Under the pieces are notes generated by a model. It made no database searches, was not told the origin of the DNA, and worked only from the letters and a program-made list of their open reading frames with translations. A stretch of DNA of 64,000 nt, taken from positions 88,735,705 to 88,799,704 of the forward strand of contig OZ025242.1 in the NCBI GenBank assembly GCA_964019155.1. Direction: 5' to 3'. The DNA is from Osedax fenrisi. Taxonomy: Eukaryota; Annelida; Polychaeta; Sabellida; Siboglinidae. The position numbers and the translations under genes are program-made. How positions within the stretch are numbered: position 1 is the stretch's first letter; the number at the start of each line of letters is the position of its first letter. Shown one piece after another: positions 27,313 through 39,256 of the stretch.

Positions 27313-27981
27313 TATACTGGAATAAATTACTCTATTTTTAATCCATACATTAATTACATTGGTAATGTTAATTGAAAAAGTGAAACAACACTTCACAAAA
27401 AGATAATTCTTCAGATATAATCTAAATTTGTATCCTTAATAATCACTGCTTATACTGATCGTTTACTATATATTAAACTTACATCTCTTTCTCGTCGTAA
27501 GTTACTAAATGAAATGTTATCCGCGTATGGGATAATGAATAAACTTGTATACATTGATGCAGCATCGATATTTGGGATGTAAGAATAATTGCAGATGTCC
27601 TCGTATCAACATTCCAATTTCACATCAACCTCCTATCTGCTATCCATATCCTATATGGATATGTATTTGTTATATATATATATATATATATATAATAAAA
27701 TATATATTATTTAGCTATTTAATTTAATATCAATAAATAGTCTCATTCAAAATAATTACTTTTCTTTTATATTCAAATCGTATATCCTTTAATTCATATA
27801 ATCGCTCATGCTTATATCATCGACATACTGTAAATCTATAATTACATGCATGTTATTTTATTAATTATAAATATGTAATATTACCTCCCCGATAATATCT
27901 AATAATAAATTACATATATGTACCTATATTAGATGTCTATTATAATGTATACATATGCACACACCCGTTTACATATATTAA

Positions 27982-28017
<36 letters not shown>

Positions 28018-28018
<1 letters not shown>

Positions 28019-28122
28019 AAATATATATAGATATATTCAGACTGTATATATATATATCAAGCTATATATAGATGTATTCAGACTATGTATATATATCAAG
28101 CTATATATAGATGTATTCAGAC

Positions 28123-28130
<8 letters not shown>
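28018..28130. repeat. Three-copy tandem repeat ending TATTCAGACT
   Basis: Units of ATATATAGATGTATTCAGAC plus a TATATATCAAGC linker. Confidence 0.85.

Positions 28131-28179
<49 letters not shown>
28126..28179. repeat. (TA)n microsatellite
   Basis: About 26 TA units. Confidence 0.95.
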
Positions 28180-28182
<3 letters not shown>

Positions 28183-28274
28183 GTTGAGGTATTAAATTCA
28201 ACATTATAATGTATACTACCAAATGCTAAGCACATACATTACTTTCATCATTAACTCCGTGCGTCACTCTCACA

Positions 28275-28382
28275 CACGTGTGTGCGCACACTGTGCGGAA
28301 AATACGGAGCTTCTACACGGTTGCTATGTTTCGTGACACGTGTGATAACAATGACCACGTGACATTACTAGGTAGACACGTG
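28275..28382. promoter_or_regulatory. Cluster of four CACGTG E-boxes
   Basis: CACGTG occurs at 28275, 28337, 28356 and 28377, the last inside the perfect 20-bp palindrome AGGTAGACACGTGTCTACCT. Such sites bind bHLH dimers (USF, MITF, MYC or CLOCK types). No start of transcription is identified nearby. Confidence 0.5.
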
Positions 28383-28415
28383 TCTACCTAAAGCGTACAC
28401 ATACGTACGTAGATA

Positions 28416-28679
28416 GGGGTGATTAAAAGTGGGGGGGATATCTCAGACTCATCAATAATTACCATATACTTTGCTAAGAAGATACATCTATAATATCACT
28501 TGTAGAGGGCTTAATATGATTGACTTGTATTGGGTTGCACAATACAAATCAATGTTGGATATAATTATACTACAATGGCTATTAATAGAAGATATATAAT
28601 ATTTATAAAGAATAACATAATTTGTAGATTTTAAAAGTGGGGGGACATGTTTCCCCACCCCCCCCTTTTATGACGCCCC
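28416..28679. mobile_element. TA-flanked G-rich MITE
   Basis: GGGGTGATTAAAAGTGGGGG at the left and the inverse of GGGGCGTCATAAAAGGGGGG at the right, bounded by TA. An internal AAAAGTGGGGGGACATG copy is followed by its partial inverse. Confidence 0.75.
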
Positions 28680-29154
28680 TAGACGTATATATATATATAG
28701 GTTGGGGTACGCCCGGTAGGTGGGGTATACATTATGCATACGTAGCTTTATACAGTTAACTTCGCTATCTCATATTCTCTATATCTTAGAAACCCGCTAA
28801 CTCTGATTTTTACGAATGCAGTTTGGTTTTATACCCATATAAATGCATTTAATATAATTCAATATCTCAGAATCTCGATATCTCGGATACATTTATTTTA
28901 ATTTACTGTACTAATATACTATAGTTTACTATTATATATAATAATATATAGGTCTATCTATCGACTTATCTCACTATATCTCACGTAATCGAGATAACAA
29001 ATTTGACATTATTATTTGTTTATGATTAGTATTTATTAAATTATTAATAGACTATATATAATATAACAATACATTATGTATACACAAATATATGAGCATA
29101 TCTGCTATGGAATATAAATAATATCAAGGTCACAACCTTGGCCATATTGTAACC
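28680..29154. other. AT-rich intergenic DNA
   Basis: No feature recognised. Confidence 0.6.
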
Positions 29155-29470
29155 GCCTGTGTGGCTCAGTGGATAAGGCTTCAGACACACAAGCAGTGGG
29201 ACACGGGTTCGACCCTCGTCCGGACCATGGTTTAATGTATTAATTAATTTTATAAAATGGGTCTTAAAATATTATTTAGAAGTGATCTTATATAATTGTG
29301 TATAAATAAATGATCGGCTCTCGTTAACACCATGCATGCCTTAACACGAGAGCGGCTTCGAAGAGACATTAGAGCCATATATGTTATAAGTGAAAACTTC
29401 ATCTAAGTTCCTGGATGGGATGAAAGGACTCCACCAAATAAAAATAACAAATAACAATAACAATAACAAT
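29155..29470 (+). mobile_element. tRNA-derived SINE, copy 3 (best preserved)
   Basis: The A box TGGCTCAGTGG and the B box GGTTCGACCC are intact, and the T-arm-like ACGGG/CTCGT stem can pair. The body ends in an (AATAAC)n tail. Confidence 0.92.
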
Positions 29471-29883
29471 ATATTATAGTACATACTATCAAGGTCACAA
29501 GAGTTACTAGTTTATGACACATCACAGAAGATAGTTGTGCTGTAATTTACTACATGTGTACATGTATCAATATGTTATATATTATAATTATAGTTTATTT
29601 ATGAATGCCTATAGATCACCTTAATGTTATACGCAACCTTGCCGTGATAAATATGACTCATTATATAAATGTATTTGAGAGTACTAGTTTTCTAAGTATG
29701 CATGTCACTACATTTTATTGATAGTTTATTATTTTAATGCATACGACCACATTTTAAACCAACTTTTACTATTGCCTCCACTTCTAATATGCTATAGATA
29801 TACGTATGAAGCATGTACACCTTTAAAACAAAGAAGTTAGAGTAATACTATTGTTTAATTTGATTATCTTTGATTTACAGAAA
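29471..29883. other. Unique AT-rich DNA upstream of the MIF-like exon
   Basis: Would include promoter, 5' UTR exon and intron of that candidate gene; none could be located. Confidence 0.4.
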
Positions 29884-29929
29884 ATGCCGATTATACACAC
29901 AAATCTATCATCTATTAGGATACCACCTG
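29884..29929 (+). CDS. Candidate first coding exon of a MIF/D-dopachrome tautomerase-like gene
   Basis: After a good acceptor (GATTTACAG at 29872-29880), an exon opens with ATG and reads MPIIHTNLSSIRIPPG, ending in phase 1 at a consensus donor GTAAGT. MIF and DDT proteins begin Met-Pro, the Pro being the catalytic base after Met removal. They continue with a short strand, NTN or DTNL, and a turn near VPxG, which this matches. An acceptor just before the ATG implies an intron in the 5' UTR. No second exon was recognised; a LINE copy (30.3-31.7 kb) and a hAT element (33.9 kb) lie downstream. The match is short, so the identity is tentative and the gene may be broken. Confidence 0.35.
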
Positions 29930-30063
29930 GTAAGTGTAGTGTACAGCCCTAACTTCTATTCCTACACGTATTATACTATGTTATATCATATTTAAGTAGA
30001 TAATATATAAAATATACAGTAGACTTCTGATAACTTCTCAACATTACCGATTAGTCAACATGC

Positions 30064-30094
<31 letters not shown>

Positions 30095-30283
30095 TTTTTG
30101 CATTCATATATATCCCTGTTAGCCCATAACTCTACAATAATAATAATTCAACATAATGTTCACATTATCAAACCTTCACATTACACGTTCAATTATATCT
30201 GACAAGTCATCAATGTAAACTATATATGTTATTATTACTTACTTCAATACATTCCTAGTATATATTATACTACTAGAGAACTT

Positions 30284-31740
30284 AATGAATGAATGAATGA
30301 ATTATATTTATTTTACTTGTATAATATACAACAATTAATAATTAATACACATGGCATATGTATACAATATAATATAGTTAAATAATGAGTAAAAAATGAA
30401 CCCTTTAATATCAATATGCTTTCGAGAAAGGAATTCCACACAAAAATATATAAGTATTAAATAACAAAAACAAAAGAAATATGATAATAACATAACTATA
30501 ATAATATATACTGAAATTAAATTACATAATGAATCAAATAGCTCAAATCTCACGTGCGGCAAACATCTACTCACAACATGAACACATGGCATGCCCGAAT
30601 GGCCTTTATCGGCTACATGTCTTGGTATATTAGTCAAAAAGGATTTTATTGGTATATAATATTTTCTATCATAGAAAACCGTAATAAGGAACTTAATATA
30701 GTTATACACATAATAAACATATAATACGTAGGTAATTACTAGTATAGTAGTATTACATAATTTATACATATTATTTATTACTATGTCAAATATACTCGAA
30801 ACTCTATTTAAATTAGTATTAGTATTATTATTAAATAGTTTATTGACTACAAAACACCATATGTTTATCGGTGTCATATAAAATAATAATAATAAAGGTA
30901 ATAACAATTTGAACATAAATAAATATAAGAACAATAACAAGAACAATATATATATATATATATAAAATAACAAGAACAATATTAAATAATACAGTTATAA
31001 AGAAATAAAATAATTATATACTTTACGTTTAAATAAAGGTTCAGATTCAGTCCATCTGATGTCAGCTGGAAATGCAATGCAACATTTAGGAGCTGCGACT
31101 GCAAATGAACGAGCTAACACGACGAGGTCGATAGTCCGTGCGTATAGTAATAACATTAGCAAGATATTCAGGGCTGGCTTGATAAATGGCTCGATGCGTT
31201 ATACAAAGGAGACGGAACTTGCAAACTAGCCGGAACTTTAACCATCAAAGCGAATGCATCAGAGATGAGATGGAAACCATTGTTCGACGATTAAGTTTAT
31301 AGAGGATTCTTACTGTATGACGCTGAATAGTTTCAAGTAAGTGTAATACATGAAGGGGTAGGGTAGTAAATAAGGAACTGCAGTACCGAAGTCTACTGAA
31401 CACAAGATCATGAATAAGGCAATTGGTTAAAAAATAAAAGTTAGCTTATTACGTTTATTTCTAATGTTGTACAGATAGTAGTTAGCAGTACGTATAATAT
31501 TTACTATTTGAGCTGTGACATTGAAATGAGTGTCGAAAGAAATACCGAGTGTAGTTACTGATTTGGAAGTGGGAAGGGAGAGTAAAAACGGATGTATTAT
31601 ATTTAAAGGAGAACTTGGACAATATAAAATAATAGTATCAGTTTTAGAAATATTTAGTGAAAGTGAGTTATTAGCAAACGATACAAGTATATGTTTATAT
31701 TTAAAGGAGAATAAATTATAATGTATTAATAAGTAGAACT
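30284..31740 (-). pseudogene. Decayed CR1/L2-like LINE, 3' part with (TTCA)n tail
   Basis: Read on the minus strand from 31740: YCPSSPLNIIHPFLLSLP, TLGISFDTHFNV, then LVFSRLRYCSSLFTTLPLHV, RRTMVSISSLMHSLHWL-like and FRLLCITHRAIYQASPEYL. This matches the thumb and C-terminal region of CR1/L2/jockey-type reverse transcriptases, with stops and shifts. A 3' UTR and an ATTCATTCATTC tail end at 30284. Confidence 0.8.
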
Positions 31741-33139
31741 TAAAGAATAGCTAATATACTTCTACTACTTGTATGTTATATTATAATTATTATAAGATAC
31801 TCTAGTGAATGTATTCATTCATTGTTTAATTATATCAAGAATATTTTATATGACCAACAGTTTTATTTCCAAAATTAATATATTGTAAATATTTTAATAA
31901 ACATATTAATAGTAATTGAATTAAGTTAATGATACATAATTATTAGTATACTGAATTAAATATATAACTTTTTTATTTATTATACTTATTATTTCACAAT
32001 ATGTAAATTCAGTTAAATAAATATTAGTGATAAAATTGGATTTACTGAATAAAATAACTATTATTAATTTGAATATTATACCATTATAAATACAAATAAC
32101 ACACAAAAATGAAGGCCTTTCATATATCATCCCATTTAGTCGACTTCAATATTCCGTTCTATCAATTTTAAGTAACATTATTCTACTGTATTTAAACATT
32201 TATGTTTTAATATATACTTAATGGCCAATAGATCTCTTATTTTGAAGCCATTTAGAAGAAATGAAAAATCATATTTAATCATATTTATTTATGTAAAACA
32301 TTTTATAAAGTTTAATAATTATTATTATTTAATCGAATTAAATTAATTACAAATTAAATTCTAGTAGAATAGTATAACTAACTCCCCGTGAGCATCACCT
32401 ATAATTCCTTTACCTTTTGGTCTACCCCAGGGCCGCCTACCTCATGATGATGCCAACACTGCCACCTCGATGTATAATATCGTTACAAAACTGACCCCGC
32501 CTCTATGCTGAAGCATAGAGTTCATCAGAACACAACTCCTAGTGATTTACACTCCGAAAACAATTACACGGCAAGTATTACAATTTTTAATGGCTATCTT
32601 GAGATAATGCATTTTCATAATCTATCATTCTCATTCTATATATAACATACATACTCGTTAATTTACACACTGGTTTCATATGTAAGCCGGTATATTACCT
32701 TTAAACAGTATGAATATTAAGTTTCAGGGAATAAATTAAAAATGAGATCAGTCATTTAATCTAGTACATGGTAATACCGTCACAAATCGTATGTCTCTAT
32801 TGTATGACTATTAATACTTATATTATATATAAATAATTTTCCACAATTTTTTGATAATAAAAATCTGGTTCTTATTGCTGATACTACTTTATATTCGAAA
32901 TCTAATAATAATATATATTTAACTCTTTAATCTTATTTATTTTATTTAACTCTTTAATCTTATTCATTAATCTAATGATCGACATCGATTGAAACTAAAT
33001 ATAACTATACATATTGTATATAAACATGCATTATTAACCTGTAATATTTGTATTAACATTCACCAACATCAACTAATTTACCGGATGTTTATTTAGATAT
33101 TAAATCACAAATAACTGGTATCCACAGTAAACTACTTAA

Positions 33140-33188
<49 letters not shown>

Positions 33189-33508
33189 TACCTCCTAAAG
33201 AAACACTAGGTAAACTTCACTCCTACTTCACTAAGTAAATAAATCACTAAGTAACTTTACAAAAGTATTATTTACAATTTAATATGCAATTTAGTCAATC
33301 ATAGGAATCTTATAAATTATTGAAATCATTTCATTTCAATCATTCGAAATCATTTCAAACTATAGTTTGATATAAGGAATTATTTAAAATTAAAATGATA
33401 ATTATAAAAATAAGTAAAAAAATTATATTATTTCTATGGTTTTGAATATTGTTTGCATACATAATAACTATAAAGATAATAATCGTGCATGTATTATTTA
33501 CGCAGTAT
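31741..33508. other. Mostly AT-rich, one exon-like patch
   Basis: At 32431-32512, after an acceptor-like CTACCCCAG, an open GC-richer stretch reads GRLPHDDANTATSMYNIVTK and stops shortly after; unidentified. (TA)n lies at 33144-33181. Confidence 0.45.
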
Positions 33509-33641
33509 CTGAATCTACGAACACTGAAAATCACCAGCTGTTGACCTCTGGGGGTGGATACATCATAAAGTTCATGCCGACCTCACTACATGTCAAGAGA
33601 ATCATCAGAGATAATCATTGAAGGAAGATTAAACATTTATC
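33509..33641 (+). other. Exon-like GC-richer segment, coding status unclear
   Basis: An acceptor (TTTACGCAG) is followed by an open frame (SESTNTENHQLLTSGGGYI...) that stops at 33618-33620. A consensus donor GTAAGTATG occurs at 33642, beyond the stop. No frame stays open all the way to the donor, so this is a terminal coding exon, an untranslated exon, or chance. The protein is not recognised. Confidence 0.25.
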
Positions 33642-33931
33642 CGTAAGTATGTATCTTTATTTCCATGCTCTCTCTTTCTCTCTCTTTCTCTCCCTCTATC
33701 TTTCTCGCTCCCTTTAAATATCCCTTCCCACCCTCTTTCATATATCTTCCCACCTACCTCTGTGTATTATTATATTTGATATATATTTTAAAAACTATTG
33801 AAATATAACTATTTGCATGCGCACCGTTTCATCAGAGAAAACGCTTAACAACATAACATTACTCGACCTCTTCCCCCGTGACCTTACTCGACCTCTTCCC
33901 CGTAACCTCAAGTTGATATATCTCTCATAAC
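33642..33931. repeat. (CT)n tract and first CTCGACC minisatellite units
   Basis: CT-rich run at 33667-33712, then two units related to the 36-kb minisatellite. Confidence 0.7.
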
Positions 33932-33939
33932 CTCTAGTT

Positions 33940-35808
33940 CAGTGGTTCCCAAACTGGGGGTCGAGACCCACAAGTGGGTCGCCTGCTATTTTGTTGGGGC
34001 GCGTGATTTTATATATTGTATAACATTAAAATAAATAAAAATTCATTTATTTAATAATTATGTCTTAAGGAGTCATTTATTTATAAATATACATTCATTT
34101 ATAAATTACTGATCTAAAAATGGTTACATTTATATTTTATTTAAATATCTTATATATTTTTTTTAATTAATGTTAGGTTATTTGTGAAGTCAAAAATAGT
34201 TCAATAGTTATTATACAATTGGATGATTTCACCGATATGACTTACATGTCACAATTGATGGTATTTGTACGTTACATAGTAAACAAATATATAAAAGAAA
34301 AGTTACATTTCTGTGAACAAATTACAATAACATCTAAAGAGTGGATGTATTTGATATTTTAAATTCATTTTATATTGCTAGCGATTAAAAATGGATTACA
34401 TTAATTTCGGTGAGTAGGTAACTACTACTACTGACGGAGTAGGTAACTAAGTATGTGGGCATAACATTAGGATTAATTAAACTTATCAAAGGTAAATCAC
34501 CAGAAGTAATCAGAATACACTATTTAATTCATAGAAAAGCGTTATCTTCGCGAGTTATTCCAGAATATTTAAGAATATATTAGGAATATTTATCAACAAT
34601 TTTAAAAATAGTAATAAAAACCGTGAATTACATTAAGCCGAGTTCTTTATGAAATCGACTATTTAAATTCAAAATATGTGAAGAAATGGACTCATATTTT
34701 GACAAATTATTATATTATATTCGGGTCCGATGGTTATCAAAAGACAAGGTTGTAAAGAGAATTGATTCTTTTAAGAATGACATTAGGACCTATTATTTGT
34801 CTTCGAGAATACAATATGAGTGAACTAGAAATGAAATGGGAAGAACATAAGTTCATATTGGGATCGTCATATGACGATCCTTTTCTTGTTGACATACCTA
34901 TTTGATTTACTTAATACATTGAACACTTCTTTAGGTAATATTTATTTATATATAATCTGATATAATATTTAAATTATTTATCTAGGAATAAATAAAAACT
35001 TGATTGAATTAATATCTCATATTCATGGATTTATTGGAAAATGGATAACTGGTATAGTAAGAATTTTGAATACGTTTAAACACGAACTTCGCAATGTTAC
35101 ATATGTAGGATTACATATGTAGATTACCTATACTGAATATGTTGATTCTTCTAATCATCATCTAATTGCAATTTCCGAAAAATGAAATACGTATTATCTT
35201 AATGTATACAAGACAATATAACAACGCATTTAATTAATCTTTAGGATGAATTATTTGTATATTCCAGAAAGACAATTATCTTTATAATATAGCAATTCAT
35301 CCATTTTATACAGATATTAAAGATATCGATTAATATAATCTGGAACAAAGTGAACTCATAATGATGCAAAATTATATTAGTGCAAAGCACGAATTTGATA
35401 CAAAAGAACTAGGATATTTTAGGATATCATTTTTGGATTACGGTGAAAATATCCACATTTTTTTAATTTAATAATTAAATATATTTTACCTTTTACAAGC
35501 ACAGATCTATGTAAAATGGCCTTTCATATTTGTTAAATTTGAAAAATAAAACAATTAGAAGTCGAACCAGACCTGAGGTTCACTCTATCAGAAACATAGA
35601 CAAATATTGATAAATTAGTATAAATAATGCAAATACACAATATTTAAAAATAATATATTACATATTATATATATTTTTAATAAATTTGTTTTAAAAATTT
35701 AACTTATTTTTTTAAATATTTTATTTAAAAAATATTATATTTAGGGGTCGTTTTATATAAAAAAAAACTTAAAAGGGGTCGCCGAATAAAAAAGTCTGGG
35801 GACCACTG
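33940..35808 (+). mobile_element. hAT-type DNA transposon with perfect 8-bp target duplication
   Basis: Ends are CAGTGGTTCCCAAACTGGGG (left) and CTGGGGACCACTG (right), an imperfect terminal inverted repeat typical of Charlie/ZBED-like hAT elements. Identical CTCTAGTT octamers flank it at 33932-33939 and 35809-35816, the 8-bp duplication hAT elements make. Subterminal GGGGTCG motifs lie at both ends. The 1869-bp interior carries a decayed transposase. Confidence 0.95.
34196..35480 (+). pseudogene. Decayed ZBED5/SCAND3-like hAT transposase
   Basis: Readable pieces on the plus strand include LDDFTDMTYMSQLMVFVRYI followed by a CEQ segment (34216 on), GKSPEVIRIHYLIHRKALSS with IPEYL (34493 on), IVIKTVNYIKPSSL (34604 on) and LEMKWEEHKFILGSSYDDPF (34823 on). 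These follow the order of the RNase-H-like catalytic region of ZBED5/SCAND3-type domesticated hAT transposases (LDEsTD, IHRxAL, VVxxVNFIKxxxL). Stops and frameshifts break it repeatedly, so no functional transposase can be made here. Confidence 0.75.
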
Positions 35809-35814
35809 CTCTAG

Positions 35815-35915
35815 TTGATGCGATGTTCATGGAGATCAAGAAACCAATGCACGCTACGATGACTAAAGATGACGCCTACGAGAACTTCACGAAGGAGATG
35901 CCGACATTCATGTGA
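35815..35915 (+). CDS. Candidate terminal coding exon of an unidentified gene
   Basis: After the acceptor CTCTAG, an open, GC-richer segment encodes 32 residues (DAMFMEIKKPMHATMTKDDA, then a short Lys/Glu-rich end and a TGA at 35913-35915). Composition is far from the surrounding AT-rich DNA and looks coding. The acceptor is exactly the 8-bp target duplication of the adjacent hAT element, so the exon now follows a transposon end. I do not recognise the family, and no upstream exon was firmly tied to it; open segments at 32431-32512 and 33509-33620 are possible but unproven partners. Confidence 0.4.
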
Positions 35916-36012
35916 ACGTGGGCACATACGTGGGTGCCTCTACACACTCCTGTATACGCGTCTGTAGCATAGGCATACCGTTACACACGTCGGACACTGT
36001 TCTCGGTGAATA

Positions 36013-36294
36013 GACGATAACCTCGACCCCTTATTGACCTCGACTCCTTACTGACCTCGACATCTTACTAACCTCGACCCCTAACTGACCTCGACCCCTT
36101 ACTAACCTCGACTCCTTACTAACCTCGACCCCTTACTAACCTCGACCCCTTACTAACCTCGACACCTTACTAACCTCGACCCCTTGCTAACCTCGAGTTC
36201 TTACTAACCTCGACCCCTTACTGAGCTCGATCCCTTACTAACCTCGACCCCTTTATAACCTCGACCCCTTACTGACCTCGATACCTCACTGACC
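36013..36294. repeat. 18-bp minisatellite (CTAACCTCGACCCCTTA type)
   Basis: About sixteen units of CCTCGACCCCTTACTAA with point changes. Related units (ACTCGACCTCTTCCCC) occur at 33861-33904, on the other side of the hAT insertion, so the minisatellite flanks the candidate exon at 35.8 kb. Confidence 0.9.
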
Positions 36295-36728
36295 TTCACT
36301 ATATATTCACCACGGTAGGACGTTTTACATCTGTAACCTAATATCTTATCTAAATTCGCGATAATTTTAAACTCAATAAATCTATAAAGTAATAAAAGCG
36401 TTGTTTAATAGTAATCTTCTTTATTATAATAACATGTACCAGTAGTAGAGAAGTATATGTATATATGTGTTAGTAAAGTAGGTATATATGTATAATGTGT
36501 AATACTAGGGCATTTTTAAGTGGTACCTTCTCAATTACGATAATAATAATGAAAATTAATTTTCATTATAAAATAAAATAAAAACAATTTTTATTTTTAA
36601 AATTACTTTTGGAATAATTTACTATCATTTCATGTACACATTTTATATCAATATAACTAAGTACAAATGATATTTTATAACACATAGTATCACATTTATT
36701 ATAAATTATACATTGTTAATGATAAATA
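36295..36728. other. AT-rich intergenic DNA
   Basis: No feature recognised. Confidence 0.6.
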
Positions 36729-37438
36729 GGGTAAAGTAACCGAATACGGACACTCTCGGTATCTCAGAAATCATAAATCCATAAAAAAATGTTTAATGAA
36801 TAAAATATTCATAATTAATTAAATAGTCTAACAAAGTATTTTTTATTTTAAAATTGTTCAAAATATTGCTGATATATCCAATAAACTGATTTTGTTATTA
36901 CGTTTTTAAAAAAAAATTCAACTTAAAACCTTCTCAAGAATAAACAAATATACCAATCAGCGCGAAGCGTATGAACTCTTCTGATTTTCATAAAAATCGC
37001 GTGCGTTATAATATTAATACCACCACTAAATCTATATCTAAAATATGTATTATTTATATACTTAAATTGTATTATTAATTAAAAAAATAATAAAAATAAA
37101 TAAATCATTAGCTAATTAAATTAGAATAAACTATTCATAAAATCAATTATAAATAATGTAATTTTAATTTGTCTTATTGATTCATCAATAATATATAGTG
37201 TATCTAGCGGTATATAGGTTGTCCGTATTATAACACAGGGTGTCCGTATTCGGACATAGGTACCGAATACGGACACCACCGTTATCTATGGAATTAAAAG
37301 ATTAAATACAATTTCAAAATCACAATAATATCTATAATCATATAATATTAATATATTGTAATTTTTGAATACAAATAATGAGTCATAAAATGTTTAGACC
37401 ATTTATTGTTAAAGTATCCGTATTAGGTTACTTTCCCC
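36729..37438 (+). mobile_element. GGGGAAAGTAACC-family MITE, copy 4 (internally deleted)
   Basis: Left GGGTAAAGTAACCGAATACG, right GTATTAGGTTACTTTCCCC, TA on both sides. It lacks about 200 bp present in copies 1-3 to the left of the central palindrome. Confidence 0.9.
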
Positions 37439-38680
37439 TATAGATGTATATATATATTGAAAATAGAATGCTTAATATCAAATATGACATCTAAAATCAG
37501 ATGACAATGTTCATAAAGGGAACTTCAATTTAGTAATATACAACTATTGGAATTAATATAATTATATAGTCAATTATCACATGAATATGAATCATATATA
37601 GGTATCATATTATCATTAAGCTTTCTATTTAAAATTCTGAATGTTGAAAAATATGTCTTTCATGCAATAATTACATCAGACGTAGTAGTATAGACAATTG
37701 ATTTCCAATCAATTGAAGTGTTATCATCAATTATGATAAGATTGATTAATTCATGTATTTATGTATTAGATATATTATTAAAAATAGACCTATATCCAAG
37801 TAACAGGTTTTAAAAACATGATAATATAATCTACCTAATCTGACATATTTCATATCATGATATATCATTAGACCATATATGGTCTAATGAATAATATAAC
37901 GTATTTTTATTATTTATACGAATTTATTTGATTCCAATAGAAGTTGTTATGAGAGTTCAAATACAAGTGTTATATATGAAATACAAATATTATATATAAA
38001 TTCAAAATATAGAAATAATTTGATAAGAATTTATTGATTTTTAGATTTAAAATTTATATATTAATCACGTGATTGAAATGTAATATATTATAGTGCTTGC
38101 GTTAACATTTCAAAATTTAATTTAAAATCAAAATTAAATAATTACTAACTGAATAAATATTTGTTAAAACTCTATGTATTATATAACAGGTATATATATA
38201 TACCAGATTTAACATATAGTATCATTACATTATTAATCATGATTAAATATATAATGTTATTAAATCTTACAAATACATATAATTATTTATGTAAATATAT
38301 AGTATATAAATAATATGTAATATGAGTAGTTTAATAACTAATATATGTGTATTTCTATATATTAATACACATTATAATTATATTATATTCTAATTTATTA
38401 TGTAATAATTATGTAGTATGTTGCGCAATAGTATTTGAGTAAACTATGACGTAATGATATAACTATTTTGTTTATACTTCGAATTATGTAACTTTATTAG
38501 TAATAATGAATTAATGTAAATATGTATATCCTAATAATGTTAAATAACATATTAATTTATTACGGTATCAATAAAAGCATTTAATTGATTTAATAAAATT
38601 AAAATGTAGCAAAATAAATAGCATTACAAAATAACTGTAATATATATTTTTTAAATATATATATATATATCAATGAATGA

Positions 38681-38900
38681 ATGAAATAGTTTATAGATAA
38701 ATTCTAAGGAGGATCAGTGAAAGCGATAAGCTTTATTGATGCATACCTCCTGACAGTATGTGCAGTGTCATATATCATCATATTCATTCGAATAAAACAT
38801 AATAAAATAATAATTCAATTTTATTTTAAAAATAAAAATAAAATAAATAACACTGAAATAAAAAGTAGGGGTACCCCCCATAAGAAAATATATAATTAAG
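38681..38900 (-). mobile_element. LINE 3' tail fragment, (TTCA)n type
   Basis: ATGAATGAATGAA followed by TCTAAGGAGGATCAGTGAAAGC. The same sequence starts fragments at 40531, 51436 and 60060. It is the reverse complement of a LINE 3' end. Confidence 0.7.
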
Positions 38901-39204
38901 AAAAAATACATTTGTTATAAAAGATTACAATTAATTTGAATAAAAAAGTATACATTTACTAAACTTAATTAGCAACAATGATGTATCGAATCCTGGAAGA
39001 ATGGAAGTGGTGACAAATGATACGTAGACATGAGGACTAGGCATACCCGTAGGCCTACAGTTTATGTGACATTATCAATACACAATCAGTCAATCTATAG
39101 TGAGACGTGCAATGGCACCACATTCCTGCCAAATATAAATAGATAGATTAATAAAGTGAGCCACAATCAATCCAGTGCCACATAACTACAGTATATTTGT
39201 CATT

Positions 39205-39207
<3 letters not shown>

Positions 39208-39250
<43 letters not shown>
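39208..39250. repeat. (TA)n microsatellite 3' of LRR copy 1
   Basis: About 21 TA units directly after the stop codon side of the gene. Confidence 0.95.

Positions 39251-39256
<6 letters not shown>

Larger units (their letters stand above)
27313..28260. other. Intergenic with TA arrays
   Basis: (TA)n at 27671-27692, 27988-28015 and 28126-28179, and a tandem repeat at 28018-28130. Confidence 0.6.

Noticed and set aside
30335..30979. 214-codon hydrophobic minus-strand frame
   Set aside because: It lies in the AT-rich 3' UTR region of the LINE; hydrophobicity follows from T-rich codons and no motif is seen.
34861..34880. 20-bp perfect palindrome GGATCGTCATATGACGATCC
   Set aside because: It falls in the transposase remnant and encodes part of SSYDDPF; treated as coincidence.
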